A DNA stretch of 64,000 nucleotides, taken from contig CAUTXO010000003.1 in NCBI GenBank assembly GCA_963542625.1, positions 6,835 through 70,834 of the forward strand. The letters are read 5' to 3'. This document shows positions 56,299 through 64,000 of this stretch, piece after piece (position 1 is the first letter of the stretch; each line of letters opens with the position of its first letter). Made by a program: the position numbers and the translations under genes. The notes beneath the pieces were generated by a model, which did not search any database, was not told where the DNA came from, and saw only the letters and a program-made list of their open reading frames with translations. The DNA comes from CAUTXO01 sp963542625 (GTDB lineage Bacteria; Campylobacterota; Campylobacteria; Campylobacterales; SZUA-545).

Positions 56299-57585
56299 GT
56301 GAAAATAGCCATCGTTGAAGACGACATAAATATGCGAAAATCGCTAGAAATAGCCTTTTCATCTATGCCGGAATATGAAGTCGTTTCCTTTAAAAACGCG
56401 CGCGACGCTCTCAAAAAACTAGACGAAACTTTCGAGCTTGTTATTACGGATCTTACAATGCCAGGCATTAACGGCATAGAGTTCTTGCGCGAGCTTGGCG
56501 GCAAATATGAAACAATCGTCATCACCGGCGACGCCACGCTAAACAAAGCCATTGACGCAATGCGGCTAGGCGCCAAAGACTTCATCACCAAGCCCTTTGA
56601 AATGAGCACGCTCACACAAGCCATTCAAAGATCTTCTAAGGTTAGCAAGATCCTAAAAGCCGCGCCAAAGCAAAAAGAAGAAGCCGCCGATAACCCCTTT
56701 GGCGTGGTATCGCCCGCGCTTAAAAAGCCGCTAGATATTGCATTTAAGGCGTCAAAAACGGACGCGTCGTGCTTGCTTTTGGGCGAAAGCGGCGTTGGGA
56801 AAGAAGTTTTTGCCAATTACATTCACAAAAATTCGTCTAGATCTTCTAAGCCTTTCGTGGCAATAAATATGGCAGCAATTCCAGAAACGCTCATTGAAGC
56901 CGAGCTTTTTGGCTATGAAAAGGGCGCATTCACAGGCGCGGACACCGCTAAACCGGGCAAATTTGAAGAAGCAAGCGGCGGCACGCTTTTTCTTGATGAA
57001 ATAGGAGAAATGCCGTATTCGCTGCAGGCAAAGCTTTTGCGCGTTTTGCAAGAAAAAGAGATAATCCGGCTTGGCACGGCGAAAAAGACGAAGGTCGATG
57101 TGCGGATAATCTCTGCCACAAACATAGACATAAAAGCGTCTATTGCCAGCGGAGAATTCCGCGAAGATCTTTACTACCGCCTAAACACAATCCCGATAGA
57201 AATTCCACCACTACGCGAGCGCAAAGATGAGATCTTACCCCTTGCTACTAGCGTGCTACAAAAGGCGGTGCGGCAATACGCCTTGAGCGAGAAAACATTC
57301 GGCCAAGAAGCGCAAGATGAGCTTTTAAAATACAGCTGGCCCGGAAACGTGCGCGAGCTTATCTCCGTGTGCGAGCGGGCGGCAATTTTATCCGAAAGCG
57401 ACACAATAAGCCGCGAAGATCTTTTCATAGACGCGCGCGAGACGACAAAAAGCATTGACGTAATGGAAAAAGATCTTTTAAAAGAGCTCATAAAAGAAAC
57501 TGGCAGGGATCTTGCCAAAATGGCTGAGATCTTATCGCTAAGTAGCGCAGATCTTGATAGGAAACTCAAAAAATACAACCTTTAA
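56299..57585 (+). CDS. flgR: Sigma-54 response regulator FlgR (NtrC family)
   Basis: Activates sigma-54 flagellar genes, phosphorylated by FlgS in Campylobacter. The 428 residues comprise a receiver (phospho-Asp in LVITDLTMPG) and an AAA+ domain with GESGVGKEVF, the sigma-54 contact GAFTGAD and LFLDEIGEM. A short C-terminal domain (ETGRDLAKMAEILSLSSADL) resembles a Fis-type helix-turn-helix. H. pylori FlgR lacks that domain, so this is the Campylobacter form. The start is GTG. asd follows nine bases later, as I recall from C. jejuni. Confidence 0.93.
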   Translation: MKIAIVEDDINMRKSLEIAFSSMPEYEVVSFKNARDALKKLDETFELVITDLTMPGINGIEFLRELGGKYETIVITGDATLNKAIDAMRLGAKDFITKPFEMSTLTQAIQRSSKVSKILKAAPKQKEEAADNPFGVVSPALKKPLDIAFKASKTDASCLLLGESGVGKEVFANYIHKNSSRSSKPFVAINMAAIPETLIEAELFGYEKGAFTGADTAKPGKFEEASGGTLFLDEIGEMPYSLQAKLLRVLQEKEIIRLGTAKKTKVDVRIISATNIDIKASIASGEFREDLYYRLNTIPIEIPPLRERKDEILPLATSVLQKAVRQYALSEKTFGQEAQDELLKYSWPGNVRELISVCERAAILSESDTISREDLFIDARETTKSIDVMEKDLLKELIKETGRDLAKMAEILSLSSADLDRKLKKYNL

Positions 57586-57594
57586 GGACGCCAA

Positions 57595-58617
57595 ATGAAA
57601 GAATACGTTGTTGCCGTTGTGGGCGCTACTGGTGCTGTTGGTAGCGAGATGATAGAAGTTTTACAACAAAGAAAATTCCCCGTCAAACGCCTTGTCCCCC
57701 TAGCTGGCAAAAATAGCGCCGGTAGCCGCATTAGCTTTGGCGGGCAGGATCTAGTCGTAAAAGAACTAACAAAAAATTCTTTCAAAGAAGAGGGCGTAGA
57801 AATCGCGCTTTTTAGCGCCGGCGGGAGCGTATCAGCCGAATTTGCGCCAATCGCGGCGCAAGCAGGCGCCGTCGTCATTGACAACACAAGCCATTTTAGA
57901 ATGGAAAAAGACGTCCCGCTTGTCGTGCCTGAAGTCAATCCGCAAGACATAGACGGCTGGCGCGCGCGTGGGATAATCGCCAACCCAAACTGCTCCACCA
58001 TTCAAATGGTGAGCGTGCTTAAGCCGCTTGATGATGCCTTTGGAATTCGTCGCGTTGATGTTAGCACGTATCAAGCCGTTTCTGGGACGGGAAACAAGGC
58101 TATGAGAGAGCTTATGGAGCAAATGAAAGACGTTCTAAACTTTGAGTTTGAAAACAGCTTGCCCGAAGTTTATCCACATAAAATCGCGCTGAATGTTTTG
58201 CCGCACATTGACGTTTTTATGCCAAGCGGCTTTACCAAAGAAGAAGAAAAGATGATTTTTGAAACGCAAAAGATCCTACACAAAAACATCGCCGTTTCCG
58301 CAACTTGCGTGCGCGTCCCGGTTTTGCGCGGGCATAGCGAAGCAGTTAGCATTACCTTTGACCGTGAAGTTTGCGCTTGTGAAGTGCAAGATCTCTTACA
58401 AGGCGCGCCGGGCGTCGTGCTTGTTGATGAACCTAGCAAAAACAAATACCCAATGCCGCTTGATGCCACCGGCAAGGACGAAACTTACGTCGGGCGCATT
58501 AGGGGCGACATTTACAACAAAAAAATAGTTCATCTTTGGTGTGTTGCGGATAACTTGCGCGTTGGCGCCGCAACAAACGCCGTAAGGATTGCAGAAAAAT
58601 GGATAAGAAAAAACTAA
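57595..58617 (+). CDS. asd: Aspartate-semialdehyde dehydrogenase
   Basis: Makes aspartate semialdehyde for Lys/DAP, Thr and Met. The 340 residues have the NADP loop VVGATGAVGSEMIEVL, the catalytic Cys in IIANPNCSTIQM, and HRM-like substrate residues later (RVPVLRGHSEAV). It follows flgR closely and overlaps the next gene by 19 bases. Confidence 0.97.
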   Translation: MKEYVVAVVGATGAVGSEMIEVLQQRKFPVKRLVPLAGKNSAGSRISFGGQDLVVKELTKNSFKEEGVEIALFSAGGSVSAEFAPIAAQAGAVVIDNTSHFRMEKDVPLVVPEVNPQDIDGWRARGIIANPNCSTIQMVSVLKPLDDAFGIRRVDVSTYQAVSGTGNKAMRELMEQMKDVLNFEFENSLPEVYPHKIALNVLPHIDVFMPSGFTKEEEKMIFETQKILHKNIAVSATCVRVPVLRGHSEAVSITFDREVCACEVQDLLQGAPGVVLVDEPSKNKYPMPLDATGKDETYVGRIRGDIYNKKIVHLWCVADNLRVGAATNAVRIAEKWIRKN

Positions 58618-59126
58618 TCGAGCGGATTTTTGAGCGGGGGCTTTGGAGCACGCGGTTTTTCGTGCTTTTGCCCGTGATCTTTAGCTTGATAGGATCTTTC
58701 ATCTTGTTTATAAGCGCTAGCGGCGGCATTATAGAAGTGCTAGAGCTCACATACAAGGCGTTTTTTGGCGGCGAGCACGTGCAAATGCAAGCTTTTCACG
58801 CCGATATGCTAAGCGGCTTAATCGAGGCTGTGGATCTTTACCTAATTGCCATCGTGCTGCTTATCTTTAGCTTTGGGCTTTACGAGCTTTTTATATCAGA
58901 AATCGATCACGCCAGCAAAACAGGCGGCTCAGGCGTGCTTGAAATTCACTCACTAGATCAGCTAAAGGATAAGATAGCAAAGGTCATCATTATGGTGCTT
59001 GTCGTGAGCTTTTTTCAGCGCGTTTTGCATATGGAATTTAAAACCCCACTTGAGATGGTCTATTTTGCCTCTTCCATTTTGATCCTATCTTTGGGGCTAT
59101 ATTTTTTGCGTAAGGGGTATCATTGA
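58599..59126 (+). CDS. YqhA/UPF0114 family membrane protein
   Basis: Integral membrane protein of 175 residues with about three to four helices. The family pattern begins ERIFERGLWSTRFFVLLPVI and includes LIFSFGLYELFISEIDHA. Function is unknown; such proteins occur in Helicobacter and E. coli (YqhA). The ATG lies inside asd, and the end overlaps the hemE start by four bases. Confidence 0.85.
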   Translation: MDKKKLIERIFERGLWSTRFFVLLPVIFSLIGSFILFISASGGIIEVLELTYKAFFGGEHVQMQAFHADMLSGLIEAVDLYLIAIVLLIFSFGLYELFISEIDHASKTGGSGVLEIHSLDQLKDKIAKVIIMVLVVSFFQRVLHMEFKTPLEMVYFASSILILSLGLYFLRKGYH

Positions 59127-60145
59127 TTTTTACTGACGCTTGCTTTGGAAAGCCAACGCCATACGCGCCTGTTTGGATGATGCGCCAAGCGGGGCGCTAT
59201 TTGCCAGAGTATCGCGCCACCAGAGCGCAGGCGGGGGACTTTCTTAGCCTTTGTAAAACCCCAGAGCTTGCCGCTCGCGTTACGCTCCAGCCGGTTGAGA
59301 TCTTGGGCACAGACGCCGCGATTTTATTTAGCGACATTCTAGTTTTGCCGCTTGAAATGGGAATGCGGCTTAAGTTTGCCAGCGGGGAAGGGCCTGTGTT
59401 TGAAGATCCTATTAAATCCGCGCAAGATCTTGGGCGGCTAGATCCGCACACGGCGGTTAAAAACCTAAGCTACGTTTATGAAACCATCGCGCGCGTGCGC
59501 GGCGAGCTAGGAGCAAATAAGGCGCTCATTGGCTTTTGCGGCGCGCCTTGGACGGTGGCAACGTATATGATAGAAGGGCGCGGCACGAAAAGCTTTGGCG
59601 CGGTAAAAAGGCTTGCATATGAAGATCCAGAGCTTTTGCACCAGATCTTAGGCACGCTAGCAACGGCGTCTGAGCTTTATTTAGAAGCGCAGATAAAAGC
59701 CGGCGCAAATGCCGTGCAGATCTTTGACTCTTGGGCTGGTGCGCTAGAAGAAGACGCGTTTTTTGAGTTTAGCTGGGCGTATATCAAGCGCATCGTGGGC
59801 GCGCTCAAGCAAAAATACCCGCAGATCCCGCTCATTGTGTTTCCAAAGGGCGCGGGCGCTTATATGCAGCGCATTGACGGGGATTTTGACGTTTTTGGCG
59901 TTGATTGGGGCACGCCTATGCAAAGAGCGCAAGAGATCTTAGGCGCGCGCTACGTTTTGCAAGGAAACTTAGAGCCCGCAAGGCTTTATTCGCAAAAAGC
60001 GACGAAAGACGGCGTGCTAAAAATCGCCAGCGCAATGAAAAACGGCAGGCATATTTTTAACCTAGGGCACGGCATCTTTCCAGACACCCCAGTAGAAAAC
60101 GCAAAATATTTCATAGATCTTGTAAAAACCGTTACGGCTAGATGA
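59123..60145 (+). CDS. hemE: Uroporphyrinogen decarboxylase
   Basis: Converts uroporphyrinogen III to coproporphyrinogen III in haem synthesis. The 340 residues include the signature PVWMMRQAGRYLPEYR, the conserved GFCGAPWTVATYM and FNLGHGIFPDTP near the end. The start is TTG at 59123, overlapping the preceding stop (TTGA). It overlaps the radical SAM gene by four bases (ATGA). Confidence 0.97.
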   Translation: MIFTDACFGKPTPYAPVWMMRQAGRYLPEYRATRAQAGDFLSLCKTPELAARVTLQPVEILGTDAAILFSDILVLPLEMGMRLKFASGEGPVFEDPIKSAQDLGRLDPHTAVKNLSYVYETIARVRGELGANKALIGFCGAPWTVATYMIEGRGTKSFGAVKRLAYEDPELLHQILGTLATASELYLEAQIKAGANAVQIFDSWAGALEEDAFFEFSWAYIKRIVGALKQKYPQIPLIVFPKGAGAYMQRIDGDFDVFGVDWGTPMQRAQEILGARYVLQGNLEPARLYSQKATKDGVLKIASAMKNGRHIFNLGHGIFPDTPVENAKYFIDLVKTVTAR

Positions 60146-61023
60146 TTGTTTTTGGTCCTGTGTTTTCGCGGCGCTTTGGCACAAGCCTTGGCGTGGATCT
60201 TAGCCCCGGGCTTAAGCAGTGCAATTTTAATTGCGTTTATTGCGAGCTTGAAAAGGCTAAGCCCGTTAGCGCAATGCGCCCGCTAGCAAGCCCCGATGAG
60301 ATCCTTTCAGAAATAAAAACCGCTCTAAGCAAGCACGAAAACATAGACGTTTTAACGCTCACGGCAAACGGCGAGCCAACCCTCTACCCGTTTTTTGGCG
60401 AGCTTGTGCGGCGCATAAAGCAGGATTTGCCAGGCGCTAAGCTCCTTGTGCTTTCAAACGCCACGCGCATTAGGGAGAATCTCCAAGCCCTTTTGCAGTG
60501 CGACATTGTTAAGTTTTCTTTGGATAGTGCGGTGCAAAAAACCTTTGAAAAAATCGACGGCGCGCGGGGCATTGCGGTGGTTGATGTGATTTCAGCCGTG
60601 CGCGATTTTAGCGCGGTTTATAAGGGCGAGCTTATACTTGAGATCTTAGTTGTGGCGGGGCTAAACGACACCGCGCGTGAAATGCAAGCCATTCAAGCCG
60701 CGCTTTTGGGCGTGAAGTTTGCCCGCGCGGATCTTGCCAGCATAGACCGCCCGCCCGCTTTTAACGTTAAGGGCGTTAGCTATGAAGATCTAAAAGCCCT
60801 AGCCGCGCATTTGCCGGATTTGCCTGTTAGCATCGTCCAAAGCCCGGTGTATAAGCAGAAAAATTACTTTGAAAAGAGCGAGATCCTTGAGATGCTAAAA
60901 CGCCGCCCGCAAAGCACCAGCGACGTAGCCAAAGCCTTTAATGACGCCGCGCAAGCAAACTTGCAAGATCTCCTAGCGCGCAAAAAAATCAAACTAAAAA
61001 ATAACTTTTTCGTCCTTGCGTAG
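60142..61023 (+). CDS. Radical SAM family protein (Cj1244-like)
   Basis: A 293-residue radical SAM protein. The cluster motif CNFNCVYCE (CX3CX2C) is at about residues 29-36. FSRRFGTSLGVDLSPG before it is typical of the subgroup next to hemE. The C-terminal 45 residues look like a small winged-helix (SEILEMLKRRPQSTSDVAKA). The exact reaction is unknown. It follows hemE with a four-base overlap. The same pair occurs in C. jejuni (Cj1243-Cj1244), from memory. Confidence 0.9.
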   Translation: MIVFGPVFSRRFGTSLGVDLSPGLKQCNFNCVYCELEKAKPVSAMRPLASPDEILSEIKTALSKHENIDVLTLTANGEPTLYPFFGELVRRIKQDLPGAKLLVLSNATRIRENLQALLQCDIVKFSLDSAVQKTFEKIDGARGIAVVDVISAVRDFSAVYKGELILEILVVAGLNDTAREMQAIQAALLGVKFARADLASIDRPPAFNVKGVSYEDLKALAAHLPDLPVSIVQSPVYKQKNYFEKSEILEMLKRRPQSTSDVAKAFNDAAQANLQDLLARKKIKLKNNFFVLA

Positions 61024-61329
61024 GCTGCACGGCTAGATTTGTTCGGGCTAGGATCTGTTAGAAAATTCCCACCAAAAAGGTGGGAACACAAAAAAATTTA
61101 TAAAAAGGATTTCAAGAAGCGGCGGATTATACAAAACAATCCATTAATTAATCACAAAGCCTTTAAAACTAGTTGATGACGCATTAAACCTAGCTATTTT
61201 GCAATACGCGCCAAGATCTTTGCACCAACAAGAGTCAAAAGATGTACTCCATAGGCACATTCTGAGATTACAGGCATTTGTTTTATCCCCAAACAATTAA
61301 AATAACGGCAAAACTTCACGGAGCGTAAA
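61024..61329. other. Intergenic region before ispA with a possible reverse-strand small transcript
   Basis: About 300 bases, AT-rich from 61087 on. On the reverse strand TATAAT (61126-61131) is followed, about 40 bases on, by a strong hairpin and T run at 61058-61086. Together they suggest a reverse-strand RNA of roughly 60 bases. No open frame is present. AGATCT appears once. Confidence 0.45.
61060..61086 (-). terminator. Rho-independent terminator on the reverse strand
   Basis: On the reverse strand TTCCCACC-TTTTT-GGTGGGAA is a perfect eight-pair hairpin directly followed by TTTTC. On the forward strand the hairpin lacks a U run. No annotated gene reads into it from the right, so it may end a small RNA starting near 61120. 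Confidence 0.75.
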
Positions 61330-62181
61330 ATGCAAGAGCACATAGCGGATTTTGAAAACTACATAAAAGCCAACATTCCACACGCGCAGAGCTTTCACCC
61401 ACACTACCAAGACGCCATCGCGCACGTCATTCTAGCTGGCGGCAAGCGCTTTAGGCCGCAGCTTGTATTTGCCGTTGTGAGCGCCTATGCGCCGGATCTA
61501 GTGCGTAGATCCTACCCCGCCGCTTACGCGCACGAGCTTTTGCATACGTATTCGCTAATTCACGACGATCTCCCCGCGATGGATAACGCCCCGCTTCGCC
61601 GCGGCAAGCCAACGCTCCACGCGCTTTACGGCGAAGTTACGGCGGTTTTGGTTGGCGACGCCCTAAACACGCACGCCTTTTTCTTGCTTGCCACTTGCGA
61701 TTTGCCGGACGCAACAAAAACCGCGCTAGTTGCAAACCTAGCTTATAGCGGCGGGCTTGACGGTATGGTGCTAGGGCAAGCTATCGACTGCCACTTTGAA
61801 AACCAGCGCCTAAACCTAGAGCAACTAGAATTTTTACACCGCAAGAAAACGGGCGAGCTCATCGCGGCGTCTTTGAAGGCCGGCGCAATCATTTGTGGGC
61901 TTGACGCCACTCAAACAAAGGCAATCTACTCTCTTGGGCTAAAGCTTGGGCTAGTGTTTCAGATCCAAGACGACATAATAGACGCCACCGCCACGCAAGA
62001 AGAAGCCGGCAAACCCGTCAATAATGACAGCGCAAAAAACACGTTCATAAACCTTGCCGGGCTAGACGGCGCGGTGCAAAAAAAGCTGAGTCTAACTGGA
62101 GAAATCAAGGAAATTCTAGGCGGTTTTAACGCAGAATTCAAAGAAAATCTAATGCAACTTATAAATAAATACCTTTCTTAG
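61330..62181 (+). CDS. ispA: Geranyl/farnesyl diphosphate synthase
   Basis: Trans-prenyl diphosphate synthase that makes C10/C15 isoprenoids. The 283 residues contain the first Asp-rich motif in LIHDDLPAMDNAPLRRGKPT and the second in QIQDDIIDAT, with AGGKRFRPQL upstream. The small residues before the first motif suggest a short product, probably farnesyl diphosphate. In C. jejuni ispA follows the PDZ gene, as I recall; here it is 22 kb away. Confidence 0.93.
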   Translation: MQEHIADFENYIKANIPHAQSFHPHYQDAIAHVILAGGKRFRPQLVFAVVSAYAPDLVRRSYPAAYAHELLHTYSLIHDDLPAMDNAPLRRGKPTLHALYGEVTAVLVGDALNTHAFFLLATCDLPDATKTALVANLAYSGGLDGMVLGQAIDCHFENQRLNLEQLEFLHRKKTGELIAASLKAGAIICGLDATQTKAIYSLGLKLGLVFQIQDDIIDATATQEEAGKPVNNDSAKNTFINLAGLDGAVQKKLSLTGEIKEILGGFNAEFKENLMQLINKYLS

Positions 62182-62217
62182 CCTAGATCCGCGCGCCACG
62201 CGCCAAAGCCTTTTTGC

Positions 62218-62223
62218 TATACT
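62218..62223 (+). promoter_or_regulatory. Candidate -10 box of the autotransporter
   Basis: TATACT lies 34 bases before the ATG, in TTTTTGCTATACTTCGC. The same TGCTATACTTCGC phrase precedes atpB (14619-14631), which supports a shared promoter type. No clear -35 box. Confidence 0.5.
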
Positions 62224-62256
62224 TCGCGGATTTTGGAGCAAACGTTAGTAAATTTA

Positions 62257-64000
62257 ATGCAAAGGCAGAGCGTGAGTGGTAATAAATTCGGCGTTTCTAT
62301 TGTTTTAGCAAGCCTGCTTTACTCTCAAAGCAGCGCGCAGGTAATGGATATAGGCACGAATTATTACAGAGACTACCTAGATCTTGCGCAAAACAAAGGC
62401 AGATTTGCACCAAGCGACGCGCCCGTTACATTCACGCAAAGAAACGGGCAGACTTTTACTTTCCAGAAGATCCCAGATCGCGGCGCTAGGAATAACAAGG
62501 GCAACTTTACTTCGCTTGGACGGAATTTTGTTGTAACGGCAAAGCATACGCTAGGAGCAGCTGAAGCGACCAATTTCAGTGAAAATAGGGGTTGGTTTGG
62601 TAATACCAAATACGACTACATCACAAAAGCATCAGATAATACTCGAAAAAACTACGGCGGCGACACAACCTATATGAGAACAAGCAAGTATATAGTTGAA
62701 GGCAATATAGATCCGCTAGATGTGCCAAATTTAAATGTTTCGGGGCAAAAAGAAAAAGATCAAGCCAATGCAGACGCCATACAAAGCTATTTTAAACAGA
62801 TGAAAAATAACAGAAACGGTGCCAATTGTAGCGAAAACCCAGACCACGAAAATTGCAACATTAGCGCCTATCAAGCTGGCACTGGCGCTCACGGACTAGA
62901 AAAGCCAAAGCCAAAGGAAGAGTCACTCAATGGATATGATGATGTAGTAACTGCAACAGAATTTGAAAACCAAGCTGAAACAGATAAAACGCTATTTAAT
63001 AAAGCTCTAGGCGGTAGCTTAAATGATATAAGTATAAATTATTCCGCAAGCTACAAAACAAAAGTAGCAAGAGAAACCAGACCCGGCGTTTATTTGTATA
63101 TGTCATCTAATGGAAAATTTCGAAACAGGCTTTTACCGGGAGATAGCGGCTCTGGGTTTTTTATTTACGACACCGTAAAGCAAAAGTGGGTATTAGTTGG
63201 AGTTTTGACTGCAGTTGCTGGTACAACTAATTATGTTTCTGTTGTAACCAAAAAAGATCTTGATGATTACAGGAAAAACTACGAAAAATCAGTAAGCGGA
63301 AATCCATTAAGTAGCTTACTGGAGAAGAACAAAGACAACATCTTTAGCGCTAATAGCAAGGTAACGCTAAATTCAGATCTAGACCTAGGGCACGGTGGCA
63401 TAGTCGTTCAAAGTGGCAAGCTCACTCTTGAAAAGGGTAACAGCTACAACAACCACAAGATCAAAACCCTTGCCGGCTTTGACATTGCCGAGAATGCCAG
63501 CCTAGATCTAAAGGTCAGCGCCACAACGAGCATTCACAAGATCGGCAAGGGAAAGCTAATCGTAAATTCCACCGGCAACAAGACCTTGCGCCTTGGCGAG
63601 GGGGAAGTGGATCTGATGCAAGCCAGCGCCTTTGATGATCTCTACCTAGCAAGCGGCAGGGGCACTTTGAAGCTTTTTGCAGACGGAGAAAATCTAAACA
63701 ACAAGCTCTACTTCGGCAATGGCGGGGGAGCGTTAGATCTAAACGGAAAGAGCCAAAGCTTTAATAACGTTGCGGCAAACTCAAACCAGGCTAGAATCTT
63801 AAACTCTAGCGCCACTAAATCCACGCTCACGGTCAATGGTAAAACGGGGCTTGACACAATCTTCCACGCGCACGTTGGCGGCTCAAACGGCAGCAACAAC
63901 CTAGATCTAACGCACAATGGCGCGGGGCACAGCTCAAAGAGCCTAATCTTTGACGGCGGCTTTAACATTAGCGGCAAGCTAACAGTTGGCGCGGGCAAAA
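62257..64000 (+). CDS. Serine-protease (peptidase S6) autotransporter, 3' end outside window
   Basis: Exported surface protease of the IgA-protease/SPATE type; 581 codons are visible and the frame runs off the right edge. A signal peptide (about residues 1-28, ending SQSSAQ) precedes the protease domain. The triad can be placed: His97 in VTAKHTLG, Asp136 in GGDTTYMRTSKYIVEG, aligned with the family D-x4-R-x2-K pattern, and Ser297 in PGDSGSGFF. From about residue 365 the sequence becomes repetitive beta-helix passenger (GHGGIVVQSGKLTL, GKGKLIVNST). The C-terminal barrel is not visible. The substrate is unknown. No homopolymer tract is seen near the start. Confidence 0.9.
   Translation, partial: MQRQSVSGNKFGVSIVLASLLYSQSSAQVMDIGTNYYRDYLDLAQNKGRFAPSDAPVTFTQRNGQTFTFQKIPDRGARNNKGNFTSLGRNFVVTAKHTLGAAEATNFSENRGWFGNTKYDYITKASDNTRKNYGGDTTYMRTSKYIVEGNIDPLDVPNLNVSGQKEKDQANADAIQSYFKQMKNNRNGANCSENPDHENCNISAYQAGTGAHGLEKPKPKEESLNGYDDVVTATEFENQAETDKTLFNKALGGSLNDISINYSASYKTKVARETRPGVYLYMSSNGKFRNRLLPGDSGSGFFIYDTVKQKWVLVGVLTAVAGTTNYVSVVTKKDLDDYRKNYEKSVSGNPLSSLLEKNKDNIFSANSKVTLNSDLDLGHGGIVVQSGKLTLEKGNSYNNHKIKTLAGFDIAENASLDLKVSATTSIHKIGKGKLIVNSTGNKTLRLGEGEVDLMQASAFDDLYLASGRGTLKLFADGENLNNKLYFGNGGGALDLNGKSQSFNNVAANSNQARILNSSATKSTLTVNGKTGLDTIFHAHVGGSNGSNNLDLTHNGAGHSSKSLIFDGGFNISGKLTVGAGK

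Overview
The window reads as a chromosome segment from a Campylobacter-like epsilonproteobacterium with moderately high GC for that group. The gene content supports this: an isolated atpB followed by a small membrane protein, frdCAB, cheV, flgR-asd, a coiled-coil gene before glyS, and the order nifU-like / repeat-type protein / murE / ybaB / PDZ protein that I remember from Campylobacter jejuni. The species cannot be fixed from the sequence alone.

Layout. 0-21.7 kb: an unrecognised partial gene; groES-groL with a CIRCE operator; thiC-mrp; an NhaP-type antiporter; a universal stress protein; prs-lepA; a secreted coiled-coil protein with glyS; atpB; a fused MsrB-MsrA that has lost both catalytic cysteines; nadK; a PilT-type ATPase; tlyA; and a ribF carrying a repeat insert of about 230 residues. 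21.7-36.2 kb: an AT-rich block holding the S10-spc-alpha ribosomal operon (rpsJ to rplQ, with secY, map, infA, rpmJ and rpoA), then nifU-like and a hypothetical gene. 36.2-44 kb: murE, panD, ybaB, a PDZ protein, hsp20, tRNA-Arg, and two surface-related genes with 11-G tracts. One is an outer-membrane barrel frame-shifted OFF. The other is an LtaS/MdoB-like transferase broken by a stop codon. 44-54.6 kb: murJ, ruvA, ddl, then dctPQM-frdCAB, which couples C4-dicarboxylate uptake to fumarate respiration. 54.6-64 kb: cheV, flgR, asd, yqhA-like, hemE, a radical SAM gene, ispA, and the start of a serine-protease (S6) autotransporter that runs off the right edge.

The dominant unexplained signal is a short palindromic word, RGATCY (mostly AGATCT, AGATCC, GGATCT). 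It saturates intergenic regions: I counted 27 copies between 5784 and 6720, and 22 between 43774 and 44315, where chance at even base composition predicts about one or fewer. It also fills in-frame inserts in ribF (24 copies) and in the gene before flgR (8 copies), where it is read as Q/K-D-L/P repeats, and it forms at least one inverted-repeat terminator. This resembles the behaviour of DNA uptake sequences in Neisseria and Pasteurellaceae. It also parallels the methylated RAATTY word used for DNA discrimination in C. jejuni transformation. I propose it as a candidate self-recognition word; this is inference.

The base composition of the ribosomal block differs sharply from its flanks (one sampled line is 27% GC against 55% in lepA), with AGA rather than CGC arginine codons. 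No insertion sequence, prophage, rRNA gene or CRISPR array was seen.
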